From: Planobispora longispora | GTDB taxonomy: Bacteria; Actinomycetota; Actinomycetes; Streptosporangiales; Streptosporangiaceae | Assembly (NCBI RefSeq): GCF_016863135.1 | Contig: NZ_BOOH01000009.1 | Coordinates: 119,785-183,784 of the forward strand | Direction of reading: 5' to 3' | Length of the DNA stretch: 64,000 bases | Shown: positions 29,577 to 38,805 of the stretch, piece after piece | Numbering within the stretch: the stretch's first letter is position 1 | Layout: every line of letters begins with the position of its first letter | Translations under genes and position numbers: made by a program | The notes under the pieces: model-generated | Told to the model about the DNA's origin: nothing | Database searches by the model: none | Seen by the model: the letters and a program-made list of their open reading frames with translations, nothing else

Positions 29577-29586
29577 ACCGCCCGGC
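29563..29586. promoter_or_regulatory. Palindromic DasR-type site upstream of ptsH
   Basis: A perfect 24-base palindrome with half-site GCCGGGCGGTCT, giving a GGTCTAGACC core identical to the dre core. It ends 21 bases before the HPr start, overlapping the likely promoter or transcript start. Confidence 0.75.
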
Positions 29587-29607
29587 CGATCCTGCTAGGA
29601 GGAGTCC

Positions 29608-29865
29608 GTGGCCGAGCGCCAAGTCACCGTCAAGGCCGAGGTCGGCCTGCACGCCCGCCCCGCGGCGACTTTCGTGCAGACCGCGGCCAAGGCGGCCCTG
29701 GACGTCACCGTCGCCAAGGCCGGCGGCCGTCCGGTGAACGCCAAGAGCATCCTGGGGGTCCTGTCGCTCGACGTCCGTCAGGGCGACACGGTGGTGATCA
29801 GCGCGGACGGGGAGGGCGCCGAGGAACTCCTCGACAGGCTTGCGGAAATCGCCTCGGCCCCATGA
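29608..29865 (+). CDS. ptsH: PTS phosphocarrier protein HPr
   Basis: An 85-residue HPr. His15 in GLHARPAATF is the phosphorylation site for enzyme I, and Ser47 in NAKSILGVLSLDV matches the regulatory serine region, although no HPr kinase is seen here. The GTG start has AGGAGGAG upstream. The stop overlaps the enzyme I start (ATGA), giving a coupled pair. HPr relays phosphate to EIIA. Confidence 0.96.
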   Translation: MAERQVTVKAEVGLHARPAATFVQTAAKAALDVTVAKAGGRPVNAKSILGVLSLDVRQGDTVVISADGEGAEELLDRLAEIASAP

Positions 29866-31544
29866 ACCGCCTCACCGGGGTGGGCGTGAGTCCGGGCGTC
29901 GGTTTCGGGACCGGTTACGTCCTCGTCCACGAGATCCCGGTGCCCGCGGCGGACGCCCGGCACGGCGGCGACGCCGAACTGGAGCGCATCAGAGCCGTGA
30001 ACGCCCTGGAGCAGGTCGCCGGAGACCTGGAGGGACGGGGGGTCCGGGCGGGCGGTGAAGGGCAGCAGGTCCTGGACGCCCAGGCGATGATGGCCCGCGA
30101 CCCCGGTCTGGCGGCGGGGGTGGCCGAGCTGGTCGCCGAGGGCCGGAGCGCGTCCCGGGCGGTCTACGAGGCCTTCGGGCGCTACCGGGAGATGCTGGCC
30201 GGCGCCGGGGGATACCTGGGCGCCCGCGTCGCCGATCTCGACGACGTCAGGGATCGGACGATCGCGGCCCTGGAGGGCCTGTCCCTGCCGGGCGTGCCGG
30301 TCCAGGCGGCGGAGCCGTACGTGCTCGTGGCCCGCGACCTGGCCCCGGCCGACACCGCGCTGCTCTCGCCCGGCGTGGTGGCCGCGTTCGTCACCGAGGA
30401 GGGCGGCCCGACCAGCCACACCGCGATCATCGCCCGCGCGCTGGGCGTGCCGGCCGTGGTGGCCTGCCCGGGCGCCACCGCCATCCCCGCGGGCACGCCG
30501 GTGCTCGTCGACGGCACGTCGGGCCTGGTACGGCTCTCGCCGTCCGGCGAGGAGGTGGACGCCGTCCGCAGGGCCGCCGCTGCCCGCGCGGCCGTGCTCG
30601 CGGCCAGCACCGGCGTCGGGACGACCGCCGACGGCCACGCCGTGCCGCTGCTGGCCAACATCGGCGGGCCGGGCGACGTGGACGCCGCGCTGGAGTACGG
30701 CGCGGAGGGCGTCGGGCTCTACCGCACCGAGTTCCTCTTCCTGGGCAGGAAGGAGGCGCCGTCCGCGGAGGAGCAGGAGGCGGCCTATCTGGAGGTGCTG
30801 AAGGCGTTCCCCGGCGGGCAGGTCGTGGTGCGGACGCTGGACGCCGGCGCGGACAAGCCGCTGGCCTTCCTGCCCCCGGCGGGCGAGGAGCCGAACCCGG
30901 CGCTGGGAGAGCGCGGGTCACGACTTTTCCGGATTCATCCGGAGTTGATGGCCGAGCAGCTGACCGCCCTGGCGCGCGCCGCCTCCCAGGTCTCCGCGCG
31001 GATCCAGGTGATGGCCCCGATGGTGGCCACCGCCGAGGAGGCGGCCCGCTTCGCGACCGCGTGCCGGGAGGCCGGGCTGCCGTCCGCGGGCGTCATGGTC
31101 GAGATTCCGTCCGCCGCCCTGCGCGCCTCCGACCTGGCCGCGGAGGTCGCCTTCTTCTCGATCGGCACCAACGACCTGGCCCAGTACGCCTTCGCCGCCG
31201 ACCGCCAGCTGGGCGCGCTGGCCGCGCTCCAGGACGCCTGGCAGCCGGCGCTGCTCGACCTGGTCGCCATGGCCGCGGCCGGGGCCGCCCGGTACGGCAG
31301 GCCGTGCGGAGTCTGCGGGGAGGCGGCCGGAGACCCGGTCCTCGCCTGCGTCCTGGTCGGCCTGGGCGTCACCTCGTTGTCGATGGCCCCGCCGTCGCTG
31401 CCCGCCGTACGGGCCGCGCTCGCCCGCCACACGCAGCAGCAGTGCCTGCTCGCCGCCCAGGCCGCGCGGGCGGCCGTCTCGCCGGACCGGGCCCGCGCCG
31501 CGGCCCGGTCGCACCTGCCGGGCCTGGTCGAGCTGGCACTGTGA
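29862..31544 (+). CDS. ptsI: PTS enzyme I (phosphoenolpyruvate-protein phosphotransferase)
   Basis: A 560-residue enzyme I, which takes phosphate from phosphoenolpyruvate and loads HPr. His186 in EEGGPTSHTAIIAR is the active site. The PEP-binding barrel has LYRTEFLFLGR, VVRTLDAGADKPL, IQVMAPMVATAEEA, the conserved FFSIGTNDLAQYAFAADR, and active-site cysteine region YGRPCGVCGEAAGDP. Length is typical. It overlaps ptsH by four bases and is followed by a hairpin at 31593-31620. Confidence 0.96.
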   Translation: MNRLTGVGVSPGVGFGTGYVLVHEIPVPAADARHGGDAELERIRAVNALEQVAGDLEGRGVRAGGEGQQVLDAQAMMARDPGLAAGVAELVAEGRSASRAVYEAFGRYREMLAGAGGYLGARVADLDDVRDRTIAALEGLSLPGVPVQAAEPYVLVARDLAPADTALLSPGVVAAFVTEEGGPTSHTAIIARALGVPAVVACPGATAIPAGTPVLVDGTSGLVRLSPSGEEVDAVRRAAAARAAVLAASTGVGTTADGHAVPLLANIGGPGDVDAALEYGAEGVGLYRTEFLFLGRKEAPSAEEQEAAYLEVLKAFPGGQVVVRTLDAGADKPLAFLPPAGEEPNPALGERGSRLFRIHPELMAEQLTALARAASQVSARIQVMAPMVATAEEAARFATACREAGLPSAGVMVEIPSAALRASDLAAEVAFFSIGTNDLAQYAFAADRQLGALAALQDAWQPALLDLVAMAAAGAARYGRPCGVCGEAAGDPVLACVLVGLGVTSLSMAPPSLPAVRAALARHTQQQCLLAAQAARAAVSPDRARAAARSHLPGLVELAL

Positions 31545-31592
31545 AACACCGGCGCCGTGGGACCGGCCCGCACCGGCCGGGCCCGGCCCTGT

Positions 31593-31620
31593 GAGGCCCG
31601 CCCGTGGGCGGCCGGGCCTC
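31593..31620 (+). terminator. Hairpin after ptsI
   Basis: GAGGCCC pairs with GGGCCTC around an inner GCCC/GGGC helix, 49 bases after the stop. It probably ends the PTS transcript before the hexosaminidase gene. Confidence 0.6.
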
Positions 31621-31674
31621 GCGACACGCCGGGAAGCGGAGCGCGCGGTCGTCCGCGCGGATAGCGTGGTCCGC

Positions 31675-33000
31675 ATGGTTCGGTGCGTGCGTGCGGCTGC
31701 TCTTGTGATGATCGCGACGATGGCGGCCGGGTGCGCCGGCTCGGGGGCCGCGGAGCCCGCGGCCGGCCGCGCGGGCACGGCGCCCGCCGCCTCCCGGCCC
31801 GCGGAGAGCGCCACGGCCACCCCCGCCCGCGCCACGGACGCCTCCGCGTCGTCCCGGGTGGACGCGGTGCTGGCGAAGATGAGCGTCGAGGAGAAGGTCG
31901 GCCAGCTCTTCATGCCGGTCCTGTACGGCCCGGCGGCCGACACGGTCTCGGGGGAGAACCAGGCGCGCTTCGGCGTGGGCACCCCCGCCAAGATGATCGC
32001 GAAGTACCGCCCCGGCGGCGTGATCCTGTTCCCCTGGGCCCAGAACGTCAAGAACGTCCGCCAGGTCGTCGCCCTGACCAACGGCCTGCAGGCGGCCTCC
32101 CCGCGGATCCCGCTGCTCGTCGGCGCCGACCAGGAGAACGGGCTGGTCTCCCGGCTCGCGCCGCTGGTCACCAAGTTCCCCGGCGCGTCGGTGATCGGCT
32201 CCACCGGCGACCCGTCGCTGGCGCGCAGGGCCGCCGAGGCGACGGGCGCCGAGCTGCGGGCGCTCGGCGTCAACCTCGACTTCGCCCCCGTCGCCGATGT
32301 GAACATCAACCCGCGCAACCCGGTGATCGGCCCGCGCGCCTACGGCTCCGATCCGAAGAAGGTCGCGCCGATGGTCGCCGCGGCGGTCCGCGGCTTCCAC
32401 GACGCCGGGATCGCGGCCACCGCCAAGCACTTCCCCGGCCACGGAGACACCGGCGTGGACAGCCACACCGGCCTGCCGGTGATCAGGCACTCCCGCGCCC
32501 AGTGGGACCGGCTGGACGCCCCGCCCTTCGCCGCCGCCATCCGCGAGGACGTGGACATGATCATGAGCGCGCACGTTGTCATGCCCAAGCTCGACCCGTC
32601 CGGTGACCCGGCCACCCTCTCCAAGCCCATCCTGACCGGCCTGCTCCGCCAGCGGCTCGGCTTCGAGGGGGTCGTCTCCACCGACGCGCTGGACATGGCG
32701 GGGGTGCGCAAGAAGTACGGCGACGGCGAGGTGGCCGTCCGGGCGATCCTGGCCGGGGCGGACCTGCTGCTGATGCCGCCGGACTACCGCAAGGCGCACG
32801 CGGCGGTGCTGGCCGCGGTGGAGTCCGGCCGGATCCCCGCCGAGCGGCTCGACGAGTCCGTGCGCCGGCTGCTGACGCTGAAGGCCGGGCGGGGCATCCT
32901 GGAGCGGGCCCCGGCCGCCGACCCCGCCGAGGCGGAGCGGACTCTGCGCTCGGCCGAGCACCGCGAGCTCGCCTCGCTGATCAGCCGCAAGGCCCGCTGA
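31675..33000 (+). CDS. Lipoprotein beta-N-acetylhexosaminidase (GH3, NagZ-like)
   Basis: A 441-residue exported GH3 enzyme. I chose the ATG at 31675, which gives a signal peptide with lipobox MAAGC; an upstream frame adds 28 basic residues. A Ser/Ala-rich linker precedes the catalytic domain. NagZ motifs are PLLVGADQENGLVSRL, the catalytic His loop TAKHFPGHGDTGVDSH, and the nucleophile aspartate in STDALDMAGV. It likely releases GlcNAc from muropeptides or chitin fragments at the cell surface, feeding the adjacent PTS. A T-tract terminator follows. Confidence 0.9.
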   Translation: MVRCVRAAALVMIATMAAGCAGSGAAEPAAGRAGTAPAASRPAESATATPARATDASASSRVDAVLAKMSVEEKVGQLFMPVLYGPAADTVSGENQARFGVGTPAKMIAKYRPGGVILFPWAQNVKNVRQVVALTNGLQAASPRIPLLVGADQENGLVSRLAPLVTKFPGASVIGSTGDPSLARRAAEATGAELRALGVNLDFAPVADVNINPRNPVIGPRAYGSDPKKVAPMVAAAVRGFHDAGIAATAKHFPGHGDTGVDSHTGLPVIRHSRAQWDRLDAPPFAAAIREDVDMIMSAHVVMPKLDPSGDPATLSKPILTGLLRQRLGFEGVVSTDALDMAGVRKKYGDGEVAVRAILAGADLLLMPPDYRKAHAAVLAAVESGRIPAERLDESVRRLLTLKAGRGILERAPAADPAEAERTLRSAEHRELASLISRKAR

Positions 33001-33026
33001 CCCCTGGCGCGCGGGCCTCCGGGCAT

Positions 33027-33049
33027 GGTGGGGACAACCCCACCTTTTT
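33027..33049 (+). terminator. Classical terminator with T-tract
   Basis: GGTGGGG, loop ACAA, CCCCACC, then TTTTT at 33045-33049. This is the one clear factor-independent terminator with a T-run in the window. Confidence 0.92.
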
Positions 33050-33101
33050 CCGTGATGCTGCACCCATGTTCCCGGGGGACCGTGATCTCTACGGTGGTCC
33101 T

Positions 33102-34340
33102 ATGACCGACTCCGAGCTGACCACCCCGTGGGACCGGATCCGGGTCCACTGGTCGGCACAGGCATGGTTGCGCACCTTCCACGTGGTGACCGGCGTGCCG
33201 ATCGCGCTGCTGGCCGGGGCGGTGACCCTGGCCCTGATCGTGCTCTCGACGATGTTCGTCTGGACCGTGCTGGTCCCGGTCGTGGGGGTCCCCCTGCTCA
33301 TGTGGGTCATACCGGCCTTCACCCGGCTGCAGCGGGCCCGGTTCGCCGCCTTCCTGCAGGTCGAGATCCCCCCGCCGCCGAGCCGCCCCGCCGTCCGGAA
33401 CCCGCTGCGGCGGCTGCTGGGCGCGGTGCGGGCGCGGAGCACCTGGCGGCAGCTCGCCTACCACCTGCTCGCCCCGCTGATCAGCGGGCTCGGGTTCGCC
33501 GTGGTGGCCGGGGTCTGGGCCGGAGGCCTGGCGGCGGGCACCGCCGCCGTCCGGATCTCGGAGTGGTCGGAGGGCTGGCTCATCACCGTGCTCGCCGTCC
33601 TCGCGGTGGTCCTGCTCACGGTCGGGCCGTGGGCGGCGCGCCTGATGGCCGCCCTGGACCTGATGGCGGCCGAGGCGCTTCTCGCCCCCAGCCGGAACGA
33701 GGAGCTGGCCCAGCGGGTGGAGACCCTCCAGGAGAGCCGCGCCGACGTGATCGACGCCGCGGACGCCGAGCGCCGCCGGATCGAGCGCGACCTGCACGAC
33801 GGCACGCAGCAGCGGCTGGTGTCGCTGGCGATGAAGCTCGGCATGGCCCGCGCCGCCCTCGCCGACGCGCCGGAGCCCGCCCGCAAGACGATCGAGCAGG
33901 CGCACGAGGAGGCCAAGCAGGCCCTGCGGGAGCTGCGCGACTTCGTGCGGGGACTGCACCCGGCGGTGCTCAACGACCAGGGCCTGGATGCGGCGCTGTC
34001 CGGTCTCGCCGCGCAGGCCCCGTTCCCGGTGCGGCTCCGCGTGGACACGCCCGCACGGGCGTCCGCCGCGGTCGAGGCCGTGGCGTTCTTCGTGGTCTCC
34101 GAGGCGCTGACCAACATCGCCAAGCACGCCGGGGCGTCCGCGGCCGAGGTCACGGTCGAGGGCCACGACGGCCTGCTCCGCCTGGCCGTGCACGACGACG
34201 GCCGGGGCGGCGCGGATCCCGGGCTGGGCAGCGGCCTGCGCGGCCTGGCCCAGCGGGTCGGCTCGGTGGACGGGAGACTGGACATCGACAGCCCGGCGGG
34301 CGGTCCGACGACGATCAAGGTGGAGTTGCCGTGCGCGTAG
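33102..34340 (+). CDS. Sensor histidine kinase (NarL-type partner)
   Basis: A 412-residue membrane kinase. Four membrane helices lie in about residues 22-190 (including ALLAGAVTLALIVLSTMFVW and WLITVLAVLAVVLLTVGPW). The HisKA_3 domain has His232 in RRRIERDLHDGTQQRL, and a HATPase domain follows with VVSEALTNIAKHAGASAAEV and GSGLRGLAQRVGSVDG. I chose the ATG at 33102 with GGTGG nearby. The stop overlaps the regulator start by ten bases. No extracytoplasmic sensor domain is present, so the signal may be within the membrane. Confidence 0.92.
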   Translation: MTDSELTTPWDRIRVHWSAQAWLRTFHVVTGVPIALLAGAVTLALIVLSTMFVWTVLVPVVGVPLLMWVIPAFTRLQRARFAAFLQVEIPPPPSRPAVRNPLRRLLGAVRARSTWRQLAYHLLAPLISGLGFAVVAGVWAGGLAAGTAAVRISEWSEGWLITVLAVLAVVLLTVGPWAARLMAALDLMAAEALLAPSRNEELAQRVETLQESRADVIDAADAERRRIERDLHDGTQQRLVSLAMKLGMARAALADAPEPARKTIEQAHEEAKQALRELRDFVRGLHPAVLNDQGLDAALSGLAAQAPFPVRLRVDTPARASAAVEAVAFFVVSEALTNIAKHAGASAAEVTVEGHDGLLRLAVHDDGRGGADPGLGSGLRGLAQRVGSVDGRLDIDSPAGGPTTIKVELPCA

Positions 34341-34975
34341 TGCTCGCCGAGGATTCCGTCCTCCTGCGGGAAGGGCTGGTCTGGATGCTCGGCTCCGGGG
34401 GCATGGAGGTCGTCGCGGCGGTGGCCGACGCCGAGGGGCTGCTGCGCGCCGTGGAGGAGCACGAGCCCGACCTCGTGGTCACCGACGTGCGGATGCCGCC
34501 CTCGCACACCGACGAGGGCCTGCGCGCGGCGCTCGTGCTGCGCCGCAGCCATCGGGGGCTGCCGATCGTCGTGCTCTCCCAGTACGTCGAGGAGCGCTAC
34601 GCCACCCGGTTGCTGTCCACCGAGACCAGCGGCATCGGCTACCTGCTGAAGGACCGGGTGGCCGACGTCGCGGAGTTCCTCGACGCCCTGCGCCGGGTCG
34701 CCGGCGGGGGCACCGCCCTGGACCCCGAGGTCGTCGCCCAGCTGCTGATCCGCAGATACAGCGACCCGCTCGACCTGCTGACCCCGCGCGAGCACGAGGT
34801 GCTGGCGCTGATCGCGGAGGGCCGGTCCAACACCGGCATCGCCACGGCGCTGACGGTCTCGGAGGGCGCGGTCGGCAAGCACATCAACAACATCTTCACC
34901 AAGCTCGGCCTGACCGGCGCCGACGACAAGGACCACCGCCGGGTGCTGGCCGTACTGCGCTTCCTGAAGATCTGA
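34331..34975 (+). CDS. LuxR-type response regulator
   Basis: A 214-residue regulator coupled to the kinase upstream. Receiver domain with Asp52 in DLVVTDVRMPP and Lys in GYLLKDRVAD; LuxR-type helix-turn-helix with LTPREHEVLALIAEGRSNTGIA. The GTG start lies within the last codons of the kinase gene. A small exported protein gene follows, perhaps part of the same unit. Confidence 0.93.
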   Translation: MRVVLAEDSVLLREGLVWMLGSGGMEVVAAVADAEGLLRAVEEHEPDLVVTDVRMPPSHTDEGLRAALVLRRSHRGLPIVVLSQYVEERYATRLLSTETSGIGYLLKDRVADVAEFLDALRRVAGGGTALDPEVVAQLLIRRYSDPLDLLTPREHEVLALIAEGRSNTGIATALTVSEGAVGKHINNIFTKLGLTGADDKDHRRVLAVLRFLKI

Positions 34976-35063
34976 CCGGGCTTCCGGAAGATCCGGCGGC
35001 GCTTCCCGGAAGTCTGACGGTCCGAGAGTTTCCCGACGATGCCGGGAGGAGGGATGTGTCCCG

Positions 35064-35522
35064 ATGCGAAGAGGTGTGCGAACCGCCTGGATCGCGGTGG
35101 GCGCGGTGCTCACCGCGATCACCGTCGTGCTGCCGCCGCTGGCGGTGTGGCACGACCTGAGGCGGCCAGGAAGCTTCCGCGACGCGGCGCTCACCTTCTC
35201 CAACGGCTCCGAGACCTCCCGGCGGGTCTACCGGCTCCCCTATCCGACGCTCGTCGTGCGGCTCCCCCGGGATGCGAGGGTGCGGGTCGTGACCGGTCCG
35301 CAGGGATGGCTCTCCGTGGAGCGGAAGGTCACCTGGTCAGGGAGGCGGCCCGACGTCTTCGAGGCGTGGGACGGCATGACGCTGGTCGACGAGGTGTCCT
35401 GCTCCGCGTTCGGCTTCTCGCCCGGGGACGACTGCGAGGCGGAGTACGTCCTGGGCGTGCCCGCCGGCACCGGGATCGAGGGGATCCCGTCCGAGCCCCC
35501 GCCCGGCCCGAGCCCGCGGTGA
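35064..35522 (+). CDS. Hypothetical membrane-anchored protein
   Basis: A 152-residue protein I do not recognise. It has an N-terminal signal anchor (TAWIAVGAVLTAITVVLPPLAV) and an extracytoplasmic part that looks beta-rich (TLVVRLPRDARVRVVTG, WLSVERKVTWSGRRPDV), with two cysteines that may pair. GGAGGAGGG lies about ten bases upstream of the ATG. It follows the kinase/regulator pair by 89 bases and may be its target or accessory. It converges on the WD40 gene with 26 bases between. Confidence 0.7.
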   Translation: MRRGVRTAWIAVGAVLTAITVVLPPLAVWHDLRRPGSFRDAALTFSNGSETSRRVYRLPYPTLVVRLPRDARVRVVTGPQGWLSVERKVTWSGRRPDVFEAWDGMTLVDEVSCSAFGFSPGDDCEAEYVLGVPAGTGIEGIPSEPPPGPSPR

Positions 35523-35548
35523 ACCCCGCCCCCCTCACCCGCCGGGTG

Positions 35549-36820
35549 TCAGGTCCATACCCGTACCGTGTTGTCGGCGCCGCCGGAGACGACGAAGAGT
35601 TCGCCGTTCAGCTGTCCGACAGCGACGGTGGTGACGTCGTCGGTGTGGCCGGTGAGCGGCCGGCCGATTTGCTTGCCGGTGGCCGGGTCCCAGAGCCGTA
35701 CCGTCTTGTCGCGGGACCCGGAGACGATGATCGGACTGCCGTTCAGCCGTCCGACAGCGACGGTGGTGACGTCGTCGGTGTGGCCGGTGAGCGGCCGGCC
35801 GATCTGCTTGCCGGTGGCCGGGTCGAAGAGCCGTACCGCGTCGACGTCGTCGATGGACGCGGAGACGAGGACCGCCCTGCCGTTCAGTTCTCCGAGCGCG
35901 ACCGTGTCGGCCCATTTTCTGAGACCGGCGATCGGCAGGAGGTCCTCGAACGGTCTGGTCTGCGGGTCCGAGGGCGGCGGGTACCGGAACCGCACCATGC
36001 GGACGATGTCACCGGAGGCGATGACCGGCCTGCCGACCGGCTGGCCGGTCACGACGCTGCCGTCGGTGTGGCCGGTGAGCGGCTGGGCGGCCTGGCTGTC
36101 CCGGCGTGGGGACCACCCCGGTATCAAATCGTGGACGGGGCGGACGGCGATGATCGGCGGGACGGCCTGTCTGCCCGTGGCCGGGTCCCAGAGCCGTATC
36201 GCGTTGTCGTCGATGGAGGCGGAGGCGATGACCGTTCTGCCGTTCAGTTCTCCGAACGTGACCGCGTCGGCCCAGCTTCCAGGGTCGGTGAGCGGCCGGC
36301 CGATCTGCCTGCCCGTCTCCGGATCCCAGAGCCGTATCGTGCGGTCACGGGATCCGGAGGCGATGACGGGTCTGCCGTCCAGCTGTCCGGCTGCGACGGC
36401 CGTGACCTCATGGGTGTGGCCGGTGAGCGGCCGCCCGATCTGCTTGCCGGTGGCCGGGTCCCAGAGCCGTACCGTCTTGTCGAAGAACCCGGATCCGGAG
36501 GCGATGACGGGTCTGCCGTCCAGCTGTCCGGCTGCGACGGCCGTGACGTCGTCGGTGTGTCCGGTGAGCGGCCGGCCGATCTGCCTGCCCGTCTCCGGAT
36601 CCCAGAGCCGCACCGTATCGTCGCCGGCCCCGGAGACGATGACCGGTTCGCCGCCCAGCCGGACCACCGCCACCTCGCTGACCCATCCCCGGTGACCGGT
36701 CAGCGAGATGTACGGCGGGTCCGGCCAGGACGCGATGACGGTGGGGACGACGGCAGCCATGGCGAGGAAGACCGGCACCGCGATGCGGCTCACCCGCGGA
36801 GGAAGCGCTTTCAGATCCAT
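35549..36820 (-). CDS. Membrane-anchored WD40 repeat protein
   Basis: A 423-residue protein. An N-terminal membrane helix (IAVPVFLAMAAVVPTVIASW) is followed by about seven beta-propeller blades. The blades share PLTGHTDDVTAVAAGQLDGR, then VIASGS and KTVRLWDPATGKQIGR; several are almost identical, while blades 4 and 5 are degenerate (VPPIIAVRPVHDLI, MVRFRYPPPSDP). Stand-alone WD40 proteins act as scaffolds; actinomycete copies are more often fused to kinases or STAND ATPases. The ATG at 36820 lacks a clear ribosome site, and the gene follows the acyl-CoA dehydrogenase gene by 23 bases, so it may be co-transcribed. Confidence 0.85.
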   Translation of the reverse strand: MDLKALPPRVSRIAVPVFLAMAAVVPTVIASWPDPPYISLTGHRGWVSEVAVVRLGGEPVIVSGAGDDTVRLWDPETGRQIGRPLTGHTDDVTAVAAGQLDGRPVIASGSGFFDKTVRLWDPATGKQIGRPLTGHTHEVTAVAAGQLDGRPVIASGSRDRTIRLWDPETGRQIGRPLTDPGSWADAVTFGELNGRTVIASASIDDNAIRLWDPATGRQAVPPIIAVRPVHDLIPGWSPRRDSQAAQPLTGHTDGSVVTGQPVGRPVIASGDIVRMVRFRYPPPSDPQTRPFEDLLPIAGLRKWADTVALGELNGRAVLVSASIDDVDAVRLFDPATGKQIGRPLTGHTDDVTTVAVGRLNGSPIIVSGSRDKTVRLWDPATGKQIGRPLTGHTDDVTTVAVGQLNGELFVVSGGADNTVRVWT

Positions 36821-36843
36821 CTGGAGACCGGCGCCCCATCGTG

Positions 36844-38046
36844 TCAGGACAGGTACGGCTTGAGCTCCCGGCGGGCGACGGTGCGGATGTGCACCTCGTC
36901 GGGACCGTCGAAGATGCGCATCGCGCGGGCCTGGGCGTACATCATCGCCAGCGGGACGTCGTCGCTGACCCCCATCCCGCCGTGGACCTGGATGGCCCGG
37001 TCGATGACCTGGCAGGCCATGCGGGGGGCGACGACCTTGATGGCGGAGATCTCGGAGGCGGCGGCCTGCGCGCCCACGGTGTCGATCATCCAGGCCGCCT
37101 TCAGGGTGAGCAGCCGGGCCTGCTCGATGGCCAGCCGGGACTCGGCGATCTGCTGCTGGACGACGCCCTGCTGGGCGAGGGTCTGGCCGAAGGCCACGCG
37201 GCTCACCGCGCGGGCGCACATCAGCTCCAGCGCGCGCTCGGCCATGCCGACGGCCCGCATGCAGTGGTGGATGCGGCCGGGGCCGAGGCGGGCCTGAGCG
37301 ATCTTGAACCCGTCCCCCTCCTCGCCGATCAGGTTCTCGGCGGGCACGCGGACGTCGGTGAAGACGATCTCTGAGTGGCCGTGCTGCTCCTGGTAGCCGA
37401 AGAGCGGCAGGTGACGGACGATCTCGACGCCGGGGGCGTCCATCGGGACCAGGACCATCGACTGCTGGCGGTGGGGCGGGCCGTCCGGGTCGGTCTTGCC
37501 CATCACGATCATGATCTGGCAGCGCGGGTCGGCCGCGCCGGTGATGAACCACTTCCGGCCGTTGATCACGTATTCGGAGCCGTCGAGCCTGATGGAGGTG
37601 GTGATGTTGGTGGCGTCGCTGGAGGCCACCGCGGGCTCGGTCATCGCGAACGCCGAGCGGATCTCGCCGTCGAGCAGGGGGCGCAGCCAGCGCTCCCGCT
37701 GCCCGGACGTGCCGAACATGTGCAGGACCTCCATGTTCCCGGTGTCGGGGGCGGCGCAGTTCAGCGCCTCGGGAGCGAGGTCGGGAGAGCGGCCGGTGAC
37801 CTCGGCCAGGGTCGCGTAGTCGAGGACGGACAGGCCCGACTCGGCGGGCAGGAACAGGTTCCACAATCCGCGGGAGCGGGCTTCGGCCTTGAGCCCCTCG
37901 ACCACCGGGGGCAGCCGGTGGTCGTCGTGCCCCTGGGCGGCCCGCCACTCGTGGTAGACCGGTTCCGCCGGATAGACGTGGGAGGTCATGAAGTCGGTCA
38001 GGTTGGCGAGGTACTCCTCCGCCTTCGAGCTGAGCGCGAAATCCAT
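36844..38046 (-). CDS. Acyl-CoA dehydrogenase
   Basis: A 400-residue flavoprotein of the acyl-CoA dehydrogenase family, closest in style to the ACAD10/11 group. Motifs are [18 protein letters not shown] (flavin and substrate contacts), [33 protein letters not shown] and the C-terminal [16 protein letters not shown]. It introduces a trans double bond into acyl-CoA and passes electrons to ETF. I chose the ATG at 38046; a start 39 bases earlier adds a lysine-rich head. The divergent HAD gene begins 82 bases away. Confidence 0.94.
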   Translation of the reverse strand: MDFALSSKAEEYLANLTDFMTSHVYPAEPVYHEWRAAQGHDDHRLPPVVEGLKAEARSRGLWNLFLPAESGLSVLDYATLAEVTGRSPDLAPEALNCAAPDTGNMEVLHMFGTSGQRERWLRPLLDGEIRSAFAMTEPAVASSDATNITTSIRLDGSEYVINGRKWFITGAADPRCQIMIVMGKTDPDGPPHRQQSMVLVPMDAPGVEIVRHLPLFGYQEQHGHSEIVFTDVRVPAENLIGEEGDGFKIAQARLGPGRIHHCMRAVGMAERALELMCARAVSRVAFGQTLAQQGVVQQQIAESRLAIEQARLLTLKAAWMIDTVGAQAAASEISAIKVVAPRMACQVIDRAIQVHGGMGVSDDVPLAMMYAQARAMRIFDGPDEVHIRTVARRELKPYLS

Positions 38047-38128
38047 ACCGGTCAGTTTGGCATCACCCTTTTTCCGGCTCTCCACCGGCTGCGCCTACTC
38101 TGTAACCGGTTTCATAAGAGGAGGCGGA

Positions 38129-38773
38129 ATGCTCAAGGGTGTGCTGATCGACTGGGGCGGCGTTCTCACCACCGGCCTGCACGAGGCGATCGAGGCCTGG
38201 ATCACCGAGGAGCGCATCGACGCGGCCCTCTACCGCGATGTCATGCGCGATCTGGTCATGCGCGCCTACGACGACGCCGGGGGCGGGGAGAACGTCATCC
38301 ACGCGCTGGAGCGGGGCGAGATCTCCGCCCTGGACTTCGAGCGGGACCTGGCCGCGCGGCTGCTCACGCTGGACGGCGTGCCGCCGGTCGCCGAGGGATT
38401 GCTGGCCAGGATGTTCGCCGGGTTCCAGCCGGTCCAGCCGATGTACGACATGTTGAGCGCCGCCCGCGCCGCCGGGTTCAAGACCTGCCTGCTCTCCAAC
38501 TCGTGGGCCAACGAGTACCCCCGTGACTCCTGGGACGGGATCTTCGACGAGATCGTCATCTCCGGCGAGGTCGGCATGCGCAAGCCCGAGCCCCGGATCT
38601 TCGAGCACGCCCTCGGGCTGGTCGGGCTCTCCGGGGCCGAGTGCGTGTTCATCGACGACATCGAGGCCAACGTCACCGCCGCCCGCGCGCTGGGCATCGT
38701 CGGCCTGCACCACCGGGACCCCGAGGCCACCATCGCCGAGATGGAATCCCTGTTCGGGGTCTCGCTGCGCTGA
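38129..38773 (+). CDS. HAD-type hydrolase, DxGGV motif I
   Basis: A 214-residue HAD superfamily protein with an alpha-helical cap. Motif I is LIDWGGVLTTG: the nucleophile aspartate is present, but the second aspartate is replaced by glycine, as in the epoxide-hydrolase N-terminal-like HAD group. Motif II is CLLSNSW, motif III MRKPEPRIF, motif IV CVFIDDIEANV. AGAGGAGG lies upstream of the ATG. Substrate unknown; loss of the second Asp often lowers phosphatase activity. It is divergent from the acyl-CoA dehydrogenase gene. Confidence 0.88.
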   Translation: MLKGVLIDWGGVLTTGLHEAIEAWITEERIDAALYRDVMRDLVMRAYDDAGGGENVIHALERGEISALDFERDLAARLLTLDGVPPVAEGLLARMFAGFQPVQPMYDMLSAARAAGFKTCLLSNSWANEYPRDSWDGIFDEIVISGEVGMRKPEPRIFEHALGLVGLSGAECVFIDDIEANVTAARALGIVGLHHRDPEATIAEMESLFGVSLR

Positions 38774-38805
38774 GGGACGTCCGGCCGCCCGCGGCGCGGT
38801 GAGGC

